Below are positions 16,944 to 26,223 of a DNA stretch of 64,000 nt, piece after piece. The first letter of the stretch is position 1. Each line of letters opens with the position of its first letter. The notes under the pieces are model-generated. The model made no database searches. It was not told the origin of the DNA and saw nothing but the letters and a program-made list of their open reading frames with translations. Source of the DNA: Actinoplanes oryzae. GTDB taxonomy: Bacteria; Actinomycetota; Actinomycetes; Mycobacteriales; Micromonosporaceae. The stretch is taken from NCBI RefSeq assembly GCF_030757795.1, contig NZ_JAUQWH010000027.1, forward strand, positions 1 to 64,000, written 5' to 3'. A program made the position numbers and the translations under genes.

Positions 16944-18320
16944 TCAGCGTGAAGCGTGCACCTCGTCGGTCGCTTTCCGGGCCGCGATGAGGACCGGATC
17001 CCACACCGGGGAGAACGGCGGCGCATAACTCAGATCGAGCGCCGTCATCTCCTCGACCGTCATCCGGTTCCAGATCGCGATGGCCAGCGAGTCGATCCGC
17101 TTGGCCGCCTCCTCGCGCCCGACGATCTGCGCGCCGAGCAGCATTCCCGTACGCCGCTCCGCGATCAGCTTGATGACCATCGCCGTCGCCCCGGGGTAAT
17201 AGCCCGCGCGACTGGTCGACTCCACGGTGGACGTGACGAACTCGAAGCCCGCCTGCCCCGCTTCCTTCTCGGTGAGCCCGGTCCGGGCCACTTCCAGTTC
17301 GCACACCTTCGTGACGGCCGTGCCGATGACGCCGGGGAAAGTCGCGTACCCGCCGCCGAGATTGATGCCCGCCACCCGGCCCTGCTTGTTGGCGTGGGTG
17401 CCGAGCGGGGCGTGCAGGGGGCGCCCGCTGATCCGGTGCACGGTCTGCACGCAGTCGCCCGCGGCCCACACGCCGGGCACGTGTCCCTCCGGCCCGACGA
17501 CCCGCATGCGCAGATCGGTCTTGAGTCCCCCGGTCGGGCCCAGCGGGATGCCCGCCTCGGCGGCGAGCGCGGTGTTCGGCCGTACGCCCAGCCCGAGCAC
17601 CACGATGTCGGCCGGCAGCGTCCCGTCGTCCGTGACCACCGCGCGCACCCGGCCGCCGGCGGTCTCCAGGCCGGTGACGTGCGTGTCCGTACGTACCTCG
17701 ATGCCCAGTCCGCAGATCGCGTCGCGGACCCGGCGGCCCATGTCGGGATCGACCGTGGACATGGGCTGCGGCGACTTCTCCACCAGGGTCACGTCGAGCC
17801 CGCGGCGGACCATCGCCTCGGCCATCTCCACGCCGATGTAGCCGCCGCCGATCACGACCGCCCGCTCGCACGCCCGCGACGAGAGCCACTCGTTGATGGC
17901 GGTGCCGTCGTCGAGCGTCTGCACCCCGAAGATGCCCCCGGCGTCCAGCCGCGCCCAGGAAGGCGTCACGGGGACGGCTCCGGCCGCGTACACGAGCTCG
18001 TCGAAGCCCTCCCGGCGCTCGCCGCCGCCCACCAGGTCCCGCGCGATCACCTCGCGCTTGTCGAGGTCGATCCCGACCACCTCGTGCCGCAGGCGCACGT
18101 CGATGCCGGCCGCCGCGAACTCCGCCGGGGTCCGGGCGATCAGTGCGTCGCGGTCCTTGACGGCTCCGCCGATCCAGTACGGGATCCCGCACGCCGAATA
18201 GGACGCGAAGTGGCCCCGCTCGAACGCCACGATGCTCAGCTCGTCGGGCCCCCGGCGCTTGCGGGCCTGCGACGCGGCGGACATGCCCGCCGCGTCGGCG
18301 CCGACGACCACCAGTCTCAC
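16944..18320 (-). CDS. CoA-disulfide reductase / NADH oxidase-like flavoprotein
   Basis: FAD- and NAD(P)H-dependent enzyme of the CoADR/Nox branch. The N-terminal Rossmann motif is VVVGADAAGMSAA. The single active-site Cys lies in SACGIPYWIGG, the hallmark of CoADR-type enzymes that form a mixed disulfide or sulfenate. A second nucleotide site (VVIGGGYIGVEMAE) and the FAD-binding VWAAGDC follow. At 458 aa it is full length. The GTG start overlaps the stop of the carboxylate-amine ligase gene, so they are translationally coupled. The substrate could be CoA disulfide, a persulfide or oxygen. Confidence 0.87.
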   Translation of the reverse strand: MRLVVVGADAAGMSAASQARKRRGPDELSIVAFERGHFASYSACGIPYWIGGAVKDRDALIARTPAEFAAAGIDVRLRHEVVGIDLDKREVIARDLVGGGERREGFDELVYAAGAVPVTPSWARLDAGGIFGVQTLDDGTAINEWLSSRACERAVVIGGGYIGVEMAEAMVRRGLDVTLVEKSPQPMSTVDPDMGRRVRDAICGLGIEVRTDTHVTGLETAGGRVRAVVTDDGTLPADIVVLGLGVRPNTALAAEAGIPLGPTGGLKTDLRMRVVGPEGHVPGVWAAGDCVQTVHRISGRPLHAPLGTHANKQGRVAGINLGGGYATFPGVIGTAVTKVCELEVARTGLTEKEAGQAGFEFVTSTVESTSRAGYYPGATAMVIKLIAERRTGMLLGAQIVGREEAAKRIDSLAIAIWNRMTVEEMTALDLSYAPPFSPVWDPVLIAARKATDEVHASR

Positions 18321-19489
18321 AGCTCGGGGGCGCCCTTCGTGGTGGCCGCCAGCCAGTCCACGAGGTCCGAGACGCCGGCGCCCTGGGAGAGCAGTGCCCG
18401 CTGCCGGGCCGCCCCGGTGCCGTGCGAGCGCAGCCGCCCCATGAGGATCGTCGCCATCTCGAGGTCGCCGTGGCGCTCGAGCTCGGGGCGTACGTAGTCG
18501 AAGAGCTGGCGCATCAGCCGCCACGCCGGGCGCGGCTCGCGGGTGGCCATGTCGATGTTGAGGCCCTCGAGCCCGTCCTTCGCGGCCCGCCAGTGCGCGG
18601 CCATGAGCAGCGGGTGCGGCACGTCGGGGGCCGGCTTGCCGTCCTGCACGTCGCTGAGGATCGTCGCCACGAGCGCCCGGGCGAGCGCGGCCAGCAGCAG
18701 CGTGTCGTCGAGCGAGGGGCAGACGTCGCCCATCCGGATCTCGACCGTGGGGTAGTTGGCGGAGAGGCGGGCGTACCAGTAGAGCATGCCCTCGTCGAGC
18801 GCGGCGCCGCTGGCGATGAGGTCGGAGATCATCGTCAGGTAGTGGTCGTGCGACTGGAGATAGGGCGTCGGGCCGACCGTGGGCCAGCGCTCCCACTGCA
18901 TCGAACGCCAGCTGGCGTACGTGGTGTCATGCCCGGCCCACAGCGGCGAGTTGGCCGTTGCCGCCTGGAAGATGGGCAGCCAGGGGCGCAGGTGGTTGAG
19001 GATCTGCACGCCGGTCTCCGGGTCGGGGACGCTGACGTGGACGTGCATGCCGCACATGCCGCCGCCGGGGGAGAGCTCGCCGAAGCGCTCGCGCATCCGG
19101 TGGTAGCGCGGCTTGTCGACCACGCGGGCGTTCGGCCCGGCCGCGGGGGCGGTGCCGACGGCGAGCAGCCGGACGCCGGCGGCCTCCGCGGCGCTCGCGA
19201 TGCCGGAGCGCAGGTGCCGCAGCGATTCGTAGAGCCCGCGCAGTTCGAGCTGCGGCGGGCTGGCCGTCTCGATCTGGCTGCGCATGAACTCGTGCTGCAC
19301 CGCGTCGGCGAGCTCGTCGGGAACCTGGTCGAAGACCTCCTCGACCGCCTCCACCGCGCGCGGCTCGACGGCGTCGACCAGGAGGTACTCCTCCTCGACG
19401 CCGAGGGTCAGCAAGCCCTGCGACTCGGCCTCGTCGCGCATCTCCTCGGAGATCGTGGTCGATCCTGCTGCGGTCTCCGAAGTCGCCAT
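18317..19489 (-). CDS. Carboxylate-amine ligase, glutamate-cysteine ligase type 2 (YbdK family)
   Basis: ATP-dependent ligase of the GCS2 group, expected to join a carboxylate (often Glu) to an amine (often Cys). Motifs: LGVEEEYLLVD (Glu cluster), QIETASPP, GMHVHVSV (metal-binding His), SANYPTVEIRMGD. ATG at 19489 gives 390 aa, close to the family norm; the upstream frame extension lacks family similarity. The stop overlaps the start of the CoADR-like gene, implying a joint role in low-molecular-weight thiol chemistry (inference). It is divergent from the GH16 gene. Confidence 0.9.
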   Translation of the reverse strand: MATSETAAGSTTISEEMRDEAESQGLLTLGVEEEYLLVDAVEPRAVEAVEEVFDQVPDELADAVQHEFMRSQIETASPPQLELRGLYESLRHLRSGIASAAEAAGVRLLAVGTAPAAGPNARVVDKPRYHRMRERFGELSPGGGMCGMHVHVSVPDPETGVQILNHLRPWLPIFQAATANSPLWAGHDTTYASWRSMQWERWPTVGPTPYLQSHDHYLTMISDLIASGAALDEGMLYWYARLSANYPTVEIRMGDVCPSLDDTLLLAALARALVATILSDVQDGKPAPDVPHPLLMAAHWRAAKDGLEGLNIDMATREPRPAWRLMRQLFDYVRPELERHGDLEMATILMGRLRSHGTGAARQRALLSQGAGVSDLVDWLAATTKGAPEL

Positions 19490-19650
19490 GCGCCGCAAGG
19501 TACCCCCCGGGGTCGGCCGGAAAACGAAAGGTCGATCCATGCCTATCGCGTCCGGCGCCCCGGTGTTGCGTTTCGCCCCTTTTATCGCCCGACCGTGCAT
19601 TGACGGTGTTGCATATTGACGCACGCCCGTAATGGTTCTGAAACTTGAGG

Positions 19651-19662
19651 GAGAGCGCTCTC
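19651..19662 (+). promoter_or_regulatory. Perfect palindrome GAGAGCGCTCTC upstream of GH16 gene
   Basis: Shares the GAGCGCTC core of CebR/CelR-type LacI operators with altered outer bases, and lies 18 nt before the glucanase ATG. Likely bound by a LacI-family sugar regulator. Confidence 0.6.
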
Positions 19663-19680
19663 ACGGTCAAGGAGCAGTCC

Positions 19681-21039
19681 ATGAGAATCCGTTTCGCCCT
19701 GGTCGCAGGCGCGGCCGTCCTCGCTGCCCCCGTCGTCCTCACCGCCACCGCCGACGCCGCCCTGCCGCCCCCGCCCTCCGGCTGGACCCAGGTCTGGGCG
19801 GACGACTTCACCGGAGCGGCGAACGCCCTGCCCAGCTCCGACAACTGGATCTTCGACACCGGCACCAGCTATCCCGGCGGTCCCGCCAACTGGGGCACCG
19901 GGGAGATCCAGAGCTACACGACCAGCACGAGCAACATCAGCCAGGACGGGTCCGGCAACCTGCGGATCACGCCGGTCCGCAGCAGTTCGGGCCAGTGGAC
20001 GTCGGCGCGCATCGAGACCCGGCGCAGCGACTTCAAGCCCGCGGCCGGCGGGGTGCTGCGCATCGAGGGCCGCATCCAGATGCCCAATGTCACCGGCGCG
20101 GCGGCGGCCGGTTACTGGCCCGCCTTCTGGGCGCTCGGCGCGCCCTATCGCGGCAACTACCAGAACTGGCCGGCCATCGGCGAGTTCGACGTCATGGAGA
20201 ACGTCAACGGGATCAACTCCGTCTGGGGCGTGCTGCACTGCGGCGTCAACCCGGGCGGTCCGTGCGGCGAGACGAACGGCATCGGGGCCAGCCGGGCGTG
20301 CCCCGGCTCGAGCTGCCAGTCGGCCTTCCACACGTACGCCTTCGAGTGGGACCGCGGCGTCAGCCCCGAGCAGCTCCGGTGGTACGTGGACGGCCAGCAG
20401 TTCCACACGGTCACGTCCAGCCAGGTCGGCGAGCCGCACTGGTCCAACATGACCTCGCACAACGGCTACTTCCTGCTGCTCAACGTGGCGATGGGCGGCG
20501 GCTTCCCGAACGGGGTGGCTGGCTCCGCGACGCCGACGGCGGCCACGGTCTCCGGGCGCCCGATGCTGGTGGACTACGTCGCCGTCTACACCCGGGGCGG
20601 GGGAGGGACCACGCCGCCGCCGTCCGGTGGCACGCGCGACGCCTACGGCACCATCGAGGCCGAGTCGTACGACGCCGCGTCCGCTGTGATCAAGGAGACG
20701 GCTTCGGAGGGCGGCCAGAACGTCGGCGCCCTCGGGAACGGCGACTGGCTGCAGTTCAGCAACGTCAACTTCGGCTCGTCGGCGCCGCGTGACTTCCTGG
20801 CGCGGGTGTCCTCCGGTGCCGGCGCCAGTGTCAGCGGACTGGTCGTGGTGCGCATCGACAGCCGGTCCAACGCGCCGATCGGGTCGTTCGCGTTGTCCAA
20901 TACGGGCGGCTGGCAGTCGTGGCGCTCGGTGCCGGGCAACGTGAGCGGGGTGACCGGGGCGCACACGGTCTTCCTGACCTTCTCCAGCGGCCAGGCCGCG
21001 GACTTCGTCAACGTCAACTGGTTCCAGTTCCGCCGCTAG
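19681..21039 (+). CDS. Secreted GH16 endo-beta-1,3-glucanase with CBM6
   Basis: Cleaves beta-1,3-(1,4)-glucans such as laminarin or fungal wall glucan. Signal peptide 1-27 (ends ATADA), GH16 domain about 28-310 with the ExDxxE site E168, D170, E173 in IGEFDVMEN. A short Gly/Pro linker leads to a CBM6-type module (about 325-452; GTIEAESYD opening and NVNWFQF ending). GGAGCAGTCC gives a ribosome site. A LacI-type palindrome controls the promoter. A double hairpin terminator follows. It lies next to two chitinases, consistent with fungal cell-wall attack. Confidence 0.93.
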   Translation: MRIRFALVAGAAVLAAPVVLTATADAALPPPPSGWTQVWADDFTGAANALPSSDNWIFDTGTSYPGGPANWGTGEIQSYTTSTSNISQDGSGNLRITPVRSSSGQWTSARIETRRSDFKPAAGGVLRIEGRIQMPNVTGAAAAGYWPAFWALGAPYRGNYQNWPAIGEFDVMENVNGINSVWGVLHCGVNPGGPCGETNGIGASRACPGSSCQSAFHTYAFEWDRGVSPEQLRWYVDGQQFHTVTSSQVGEPHWSNMTSHNGYFLLLNVAMGGGFPNGVAGSATPTAATVSGRPMLVDYVAVYTRGGGGTTPPPSGGTRDAYGTIEAESYDAASAVIKETASEGGQNVGALGNGDWLQFSNVNFGSSAPRDFLARVSSGAGASVSGLVVVRIDSRSNAPIGSFALSNTGGWQSWRSVPGNVSGVTGAHTVFLTFSSGQAADFVNVNWFQFRR

Positions 21040-21052
21040 GGTCTTCCCCACT

Positions 21053-21109
21053 CACGCACGTAGCCGTGCGTGCGGGGCCGCTCAGGGCCGGTCACGGCCC
21101 TGGCCCCGC
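21053..21109 (+). terminator. Double hairpin terminator after GH16 gene
   Basis: CACGCACG-TAGC-CGTGCGTG is followed at once by a longer GC-rich stem (GCGGGGC...AGGGCCG with CGGCCCT...GCCCCGC). Confidence 0.7.
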
Positions 21110-21228
21110 ACGTGCGGCCCTCGGCGTGAGCGGCGGTCCGTACGCCCCACCCAGCTACGACATCCGAATTTTGATCTTGATCTGGACGTTAACTGGAAAT
21201 TAAGTTGGCCAATACCTTTACAGGCTTT

Positions 21229-21253
21229 GTTAAGAGTCCTAATAATTGGGCCA
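21229..21253 (+). promoter_or_regulatory. AT-rich motif shared with the chitinase gene at 1187
   Basis: GTTAA, spacer, CCTAATAATTGG, CCA: the same elements in the same order as at 1132-1155. It starts 57 nt before the ATG. The 12-base core is identical in both copies. Confidence 0.55.
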
Positions 21254-21285
21254 CCCCCCATCCCCCTGGTGGAAGGCCCATCCCC

Positions 21286-22524
21286 ATGCGCCGATCCCTT
21301 CCCCTGGCCGTCGCCGCCGTCGTCCTGACGTCCGGCGCCGGCCTCTACCTCGCCACCGGGGCGAACGCGGCAGTCGCGTGCGCCCCGGCCTGGTCCGCGT
21401 CGCAGGTCTACACCGGCGGCAACCAGGCCTCCCAGTCCGGCCACAACTACACGGCCAAGTGGTGGACCCAGAACGAGTCGCCGGCCACGCACAGCGGCCA
21501 GTGGGACGTCTGGGCCGACAACGGCGTCTGCGGCACCGGCGGGACCGACCCGACCACGCCGCCGACCACGCCGCCCACGACACCGCCGACCACGCCGCCG
21601 ACCACGCCGCCTCCCTCCAACGGGACGTTGCCGGCGCACGTGGTCACGGGTTACTGGCAGAACTTCGACAACCCGGCCCAGGAGATCAAGCTCGCGGCCG
21701 TCCCGGCCACGTACGACCTCGTGGCCGTCGCCTTCGCGAACGCGACCTCCACGCCCGGCGCGGTGAGCTTCGCCGTCGACCCGGGGCTGGCGGCCAGCGT
21801 GGGCGGCTACACCGACGCGCAGTTCAAGGCGGACGTCGCCACGCTGAAGAGCCGCGGCAAGAAGGTCATCATCTCGGTCGGCGGCGAGACCGGCACGGTG
21901 TCGGTCAACGACGCGACCGCCGCGACCAACTTCGCCAACTCCGTCTGGTCGCTGATGCAGACGTACGGCTTCGACGGCGTCGACATCGACCTGGAGAACG
22001 GCGTCAACCCGACCTACATGGCCCAGGCGCTGCGGAGCCTGCGCACCAGGGCGGGTTCGGGGCTGATCATCACGATGGCCCCGCAGACGATCGACATGCA
22101 GAACCCGGCCGGCTCGTACTTCAAGCTCGCGCTGGACATCAAGGACATCCTCACGATCGTCAACACGCAGTTCTACAACTCCGGCGCGATGCTCGGCTGC
22201 GACCAGAACGCCGCGTACGGGCAGGGCTCGGTCAACTTCATCGTCGCGCTGGCCTGCATCCAGCTCGAGGCGGGTCTGCGGCCCGATCAGGTCGGGATCG
22301 GCGTGCCGGCGACCACCAGCGCGGCCGGCGGCGGCTATGTCTCGCCCGCCGTCGTCAACCAGGCCCTCGACTGCCTGGCCCGCGGCACGAACTGCGGCTC
22401 CTTCAAGCCCCCGCGCACCTACCCCGGGCTGCGCGGCGCGATGACCTGGTCCATCAACTGGGACGTCACCGCCGGCAACGGCTGGGCGAACGTCGTCTCC
22501 CCCCACGTCCACGCTCTTCCCTGA
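21286..22524 (+). CDS. Secreted GH18 chitinase with N-terminal CBM5/12
   Basis: Signal peptide 1-29, CBM5/12 about 30-82, TPP-repeat linker to about 112, GH18 domain about 115-410. Catalytic signature DGVDIDLE at 230-237, E237 as proton donor; the SVGG motif preceding it is intact. 412 aa. The ATG is preferred over the GTG/TTG at 21205, which would precede the signal peptide. The gene shares a promoter motif with the chitinase at 1187 and is followed by a third chitinase only 17 bp downstream, so the two are probably co-transcribed and may provide complementary cleavage modes. Confidence 0.95.
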   Translation: MRRSLPLAVAAVVLTSGAGLYLATGANAAVACAPAWSASQVYTGGNQASQSGHNYTAKWWTQNESPATHSGQWDVWADNGVCGTGGTDPTTPPTTPPTTPPTTPPTTPPPSNGTLPAHVVTGYWQNFDNPAQEIKLAAVPATYDLVAVAFANATSTPGAVSFAVDPGLAASVGGYTDAQFKADVATLKSRGKKVIISVGGETGTVSVNDATAATNFANSVWSLMQTYGFDGVDIDLENGVNPTYMAQALRSLRTRAGSGLIITMAPQTIDMQNPAGSYFKLALDIKDILTIVNTQFYNSGAMLGCDQNAAYGQGSVNFIVALACIQLEAGLRPDQVGIGVPATTSAAGGGYVSPAVVNQALDCLARGTNCGSFKPPRTYPGLRGAMTWSINWDVTAGNGWANVVSPHVHALP

Positions 22525-22541
22525 AGCTGGAGATCCCCCAC

Positions 22542-23729
22542 GTGAAGAAGTCCCTCCTGGCGGCCCTGGCCGTCACCGTCGCCGGCGGCGCCGCGGCGAT
22601 CATCCCCATGACGGCCTCGAACGCGGCCGTCGCCTGCGCCCCCGCCTGGTCCGCCAGTGCCGTCTACACGGCCAGCAACCAGGCCTCGCAGTCCGGCCAC
22701 AACTACACGGCCAAGTGGTGGACGCAGAACGAGTCGCCGGCCACGCACAGCGGTCAGTGGGACGTCTGGGCCGACAACGGCGCCTGCGGCGGCGGCACCA
22801 CGGACCCGACCACCCCGCCGACCACGCCGCCCACCACCCAGCCCCCGTCGACCGGCACCAAGATGGCGTCGGCGCCGTACATCTACCCGGGCTGGGGCAA
22901 CCCGCCCGCGCCTTCGACGGTCATGAACGCCACGGGCATCAAGGCTTTCACCATCGCCTTCGTGCTGGCCAACGGCTGCAACCCGGTGTGGGACGGCGAG
23001 GGCGGCCTGACCGGCGGCGTGCACGCCAGCACGATCAACGCGATCAAGGCGGCCGGCGGCTCGGTCGTCCCGTCGATCGGCGGCTGGAGCGGCAACAAGC
23101 TGGGCCCGAACTGCTCGACGCCCGAGGCGCTCGCCGGCGCGTACCAGAAGGTGATCGACGCCTTCGGCCTGCAGGCGATCGACATCGACATCGAGAACAC
23201 CGACGAGTTCGAGAACACGGTCGTCCAGGACCGCATCCTCAACGCGCTGAAGATCGTCAAGCAGAAGAACCCGTCGGTGAAGACCATCCTCACCTTCGGC
23301 ACCTCGCCGACCGGCCCGAACTACTACGGCACCCGGCTCGTGCAGCAGGCCAAGGCGCTGGGCGCGAACATCGACATCTTCACCCAGATGCCGTTCGACT
23401 TCGGCGGCGGCAGCGACATGTACGGCGCCACGGTCGGCGCCTCCGAGGGTCTGAAGAACCTGCTCAAGACGACCTTCGGCTACACCGACGCGCAGGCCTA
23501 CAGCCACATGGGCATCTCCGGCATGAACGGCCTGTCCGACCAGCAGGAGCTGACCAGCACGGACACCTGGACCCGGATCCGCGACTACGCGAAGACCAAC
23601 AACTTCGCGCGGTTCACCTTCTGGGCCGTCAACCGGGACCGCGGCTGCGCCGGCGGCGGCGTGGTCTCCGACTGCTCCGGCATCGCCCAGGGCGACTGGG
23701 ACTTCACGCGGATCAGCGCGGGCTTCTGA
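22542..23729 (+). CDS. Secreted GH18 chitinase with CBM5/12, different GH18 subgroup
   Basis: The GTG start follows CTGGAG and gives a Lys-rich signal peptide (1-28). The CBM5/12 module (about 30-82) is nearly identical to that of the preceding gene, with a shorter TPP linker. The catalytic domain (about 105-395) belongs to a different GH18 lineage: the motif reads AIDIDIE with E218, and it opens with APYIYPGW. 395 aa. A long in-frame extension upstream is a shadow of the preceding gene. Its 3' end overlaps the convergent DedA gene by 17 bp. Confidence 0.94.
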   Translation: MKKSLLAALAVTVAGGAAAIIPMTASNAAVACAPAWSASAVYTASNQASQSGHNYTAKWWTQNESPATHSGQWDVWADNGACGGGTTDPTTPPTTPPTTQPPSTGTKMASAPYIYPGWGNPPAPSTVMNATGIKAFTIAFVLANGCNPVWDGEGGLTGGVHASTINAIKAAGGSVVPSIGGWSGNKLGPNCSTPEALAGAYQKVIDAFGLQAIDIDIENTDEFENTVVQDRILNALKIVKQKNPSVKTILTFGTSPTGPNYYGTRLVQQAKALGANIDIFTQMPFDFGGGSDMYGATVGASEGLKNLLKTTFGYTDAQAYSHMGISGMNGLSDQQELTSTDTWTRIRDYAKTNNFARFTFWAVNRDRGCAGGGVVSDCSGIAQGDWDFTRISAGF

Positions 23730-24414
23730 TCTCCTCCTCGTCCGTCGCGCGGTCCTCCGGGGCCGCGCGACGGCGCTTGCGCACCTTCTTCACGACCCAG
23801 CTGACGACCATGTAGAGGATCAGCGCCCAGATCGCGTAGTCGAACCAGTGGCTGTACTTCTCGACGTTCTGCCAGCGCTCGCCGAGGGCGTAACCGCCGC
23901 CGACGAAGAGCGCGTTCCAGACGCCGCTGCCGATCGCGGTGAGCAGCGTGAAGAGGCCGAGCCGCATGTGGTTGGCGCCGGCCGGGATCGACACCAGGCT
24001 GCGGACGACCGGGGCGATCCGGCCGAAGAGCACGGCGACCTTCTCGTGGCGCTCGAACCACCGGTCGGCCTTCTCCAGGTCGTCCGCGTCGACCAGCGGG
24101 ATGTGGTCGAGCCAGCGCTTGAGCCGGTCCTCACCCACGCCCCGGCCGAGCCAGTAGAGCAGCAGGGCACCGACCACCGAGCCGGCGGTCGCCGCGGCCC
24201 ACATCAGGATCAGGTTGCCCTTGCCCTCGCTGGCGAGGTATCCGGCCAGGGACAGCACGATCTCGCTGGGAATCGGCGGGATGATGTTCTCGAGGGCGAC
24301 GAGCAGGCCGACGCCGAGCGCGCCCAGCGAGTCGATGACGGACGCCACCCAGCCGGTCAGCCCCCCGGACTGGGTCAGGTCGGCCTCGGCGGCGAGGAAC
24401 TGGGGGACGCTCAT
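23713..24414 (-). CDS. DedA/VTT-family membrane protein
   Basis: Integral membrane protein of the DedA (SNARE-associated/VTT) family, members of which act in lipid flipping and membrane homeostasis. The family motif appears as ENIIPPIPSEIVL near residue 45 and the second signature as FGRIAPVVRSLVSIPAG near 130. Four to five hydrophobic segments are visible and the C terminus is Arg/Lys-rich. 233 aa, typical length. It overlaps the chitinase 3' end tail-to-tail and is divergent from the GH13 gene. Substrate unknown. Confidence 0.9.
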   Translation of the reverse strand: MSVPQFLAAEADLTQSGGLTGWVASVIDSLGALGVGLLVALENIIPPIPSEIVLSLAGYLASEGKGNLILMWAAATAGSVVGALLLYWLGRGVGEDRLKRWLDHIPLVDADDLEKADRWFERHEKVAVLFGRIAPVVRSLVSIPAGANHMRLGLFTLLTAIGSGVWNALFVGGGYALGERWQNVEKYSHWFDYAIWALILYMVVSWVVKKVRKRRRAAPEDRATDEEEIRSPR

Positions 24415-24491
24415 GACTCTCTGCGTACCCGGGGCGACCCGAAAGAATCCCTGGTTTCCCCGCGGCGGGCGGTGGGGGATGTAACAGGGCC

Positions 24492-26138
24492 ATGAGCGAC
24501 CGGTGGTACGAGAAGGCCGTCATCTACTGTCTGGACATCGACACGTTCGCCGACTCGGACGGCGACGGGGTCGGCGACATCCGGGGACTGATCGGGCGGC
24601 TGGACTATCTCGCCCGGCTGGGCGTCAACACCCTGTGGCTCAACCCCATCCACCCGACGCCGGACCGCGACGACGGCTACGACGTGTCGGACTTCTACAA
24701 CGTGGACCCGCGCTTCGGCAGCCTCGGTGACTTCGCCGAGCTGCTGCACCAGGCGGGCAACCGCGGCATCAAGGTCATCATCGACCTGGTCGTCAACCAC
24801 ACGTCGGACCAGCACCCGTGGTTCCAGTCGGCGCGGTCGTCGCCCGACTCGCCGTACCGGGACTGGTACGTCTGGAGCGAGACCCAGCCGCCGGACCGCC
24901 ACCAGGGCATGGTCTTCCCCGGCGAGCAGGACACGACCTGGACCTACGACCGGACCGCCAAGCAGTGGTACTACCACCGCTTCTACAAGTTCCAGCCGGA
25001 CCTCAACATCGAGAACCCGCAGGTCCGCGAGGAGATCAAGAAGATCTGTGCGTTCTGGCTGCAGCTCGGGGTGGCCGGCTTCCGGATGGACGCCGTACCG
25101 TTCATCATCGAGGAGACCCGGCCCGGCAACCCGGCGCCGCCCAAGGACCTCGAGTTCCTGAGCGAGCTGCGCCAGCACATCCAGTGGCGCAAGGGCGACG
25201 CCGTCCTGCTCGCCGAGGCCAACGTCGAGCCCGACGAGCTGAAGCACTTCTTCGGCGACGACGGCGGCTCGTCGAACCGCATCCACATGCTCTTCGACTT
25301 CATGCTCAACGGCCGGCTGATGCTCGGCCTGGCCCGCAAGGACCCCGAGGGCATCATCGACGCGCTGCGCGACGCCCCGAAGCTGCCCGCGGGCGGCCAG
25401 TGGGCGACCTTCCTGCGCAACCACGACGAGGTCGACCTCTCCCGGCTCACCGCCGAGCAGCGTGCCGAGGTCTTCGCCGAATTCGGGCCGGACGAGAACA
25501 TGCAGCTGTACGGCCGGGGCATCCGCCGCCGCCTCGCCCCGATGCTCGGTGGCGACCGCCGGCGCATCGAGCTGGCCTACGCGCTGCAGTTCAGCCTGCG
25601 CGGCACGCCGGTGATCCGCTACGGCGAGGAGCTGGGGATGGGCGAGGACCTGTCCCTGGACGGGCGCAACGCCATCCGTACGCCGATGCAGTGGTCGTCC
25701 CTGCCCAACGGCGGCTTCTCGACGGCGGCGCCCGACCAGCTGGTGCGGCCGGTGATCTCCGGCGGCGACTACGGCTACGAGACGGTCAACGCCACGCTGC
25801 AGCGCCACGATCCGACGTCGCTGTTGTCGTGGTTCGAGCGGATGATCCGTACGCTCCGGGAGACGCCGGAGGTCGGCAGCGGAAGCTGCACCCACGTCGA
25901 CGTGCCGGTGCCGCACGGCGTGCTGGTGCACCGCGCCGACGCCGACACCGGGTGCATGGTCTTCCTGCACAACCTCGGCCCGGACGACGCCGTGGTGGAC
26001 CTGAGCTCGCTGGCCGAGGAGGCCGAGTTCCCCAACGACATCCTCGCCGACCAGGAGTACCCGGAACCGGACAAGTTCGACGCCCTGCCGGTGGCCGGCT
26101 TCGGGTACCGCTGGATCCGGCTGCGCCGCTACGCGTGA
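24492..26138 (+). CDS. GH13 alpha-glucan enzyme, trehalose-synthase-like
   Basis: Cytoplasmic alpha-amylase-family enzyme. The catalytic residues are all visible: nucleophile Asp in GFRMDAVPF, acid/base Glu in LLAEANVE, third Asp in LRNHDEVD; the DLVVNHTSDQHPWF and DYYVWSET-like segments are typical of the TreS/oligo-1,6-glucosidase branch. At 548 aa, with a WFERMIRTLRE C-terminal beginning, it matches trehalose synthase (maltose alpha-glucosyltransferase) better than amylases. No signal peptide and no maltokinase gene adjacent. Reaction specificity within GH13 is not settled by sequence alone. Confidence 0.85.
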   Translation: MSDRWYEKAVIYCLDIDTFADSDGDGVGDIRGLIGRLDYLARLGVNTLWLNPIHPTPDRDDGYDVSDFYNVDPRFGSLGDFAELLHQAGNRGIKVIIDLVVNHTSDQHPWFQSARSSPDSPYRDWYVWSETQPPDRHQGMVFPGEQDTTWTYDRTAKQWYYHRFYKFQPDLNIENPQVREEIKKICAFWLQLGVAGFRMDAVPFIIEETRPGNPAPPKDLEFLSELRQHIQWRKGDAVLLAEANVEPDELKHFFGDDGGSSNRIHMLFDFMLNGRLMLGLARKDPEGIIDALRDAPKLPAGGQWATFLRNHDEVDLSRLTAEQRAEVFAEFGPDENMQLYGRGIRRRLAPMLGGDRRRIELAYALQFSLRGTPVIRYGEELGMGEDLSLDGRNAIRTPMQWSSLPNGGFSTAAPDQLVRPVISGGDYGYETVNATLQRHDPTSLLSWFERMIRTLRETPEVGSGSCTHVDVPVPHGVLVHRADADTGCMVFLHNLGPDDAVVDLSSLAEEAEFPNDILADQEYPEPDKFDALPVAGFGYRWIRLRRYA

Positions 26139-26223
26139 GATCTTGCACTCGGCCTGACAATTGTTCACCGGCCGGAAACACATCGATAGAGTCGGTCTCA
26201 CATCGACCATCGGGAGGCCACGA

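Noticed and set aside
21246-22541. 827-codon frame fused to the third chitinase
   Set aside because: The upstream part is a shadow of the second chitinase; the signal peptide and ribosome site begin at the GTG at 22542.
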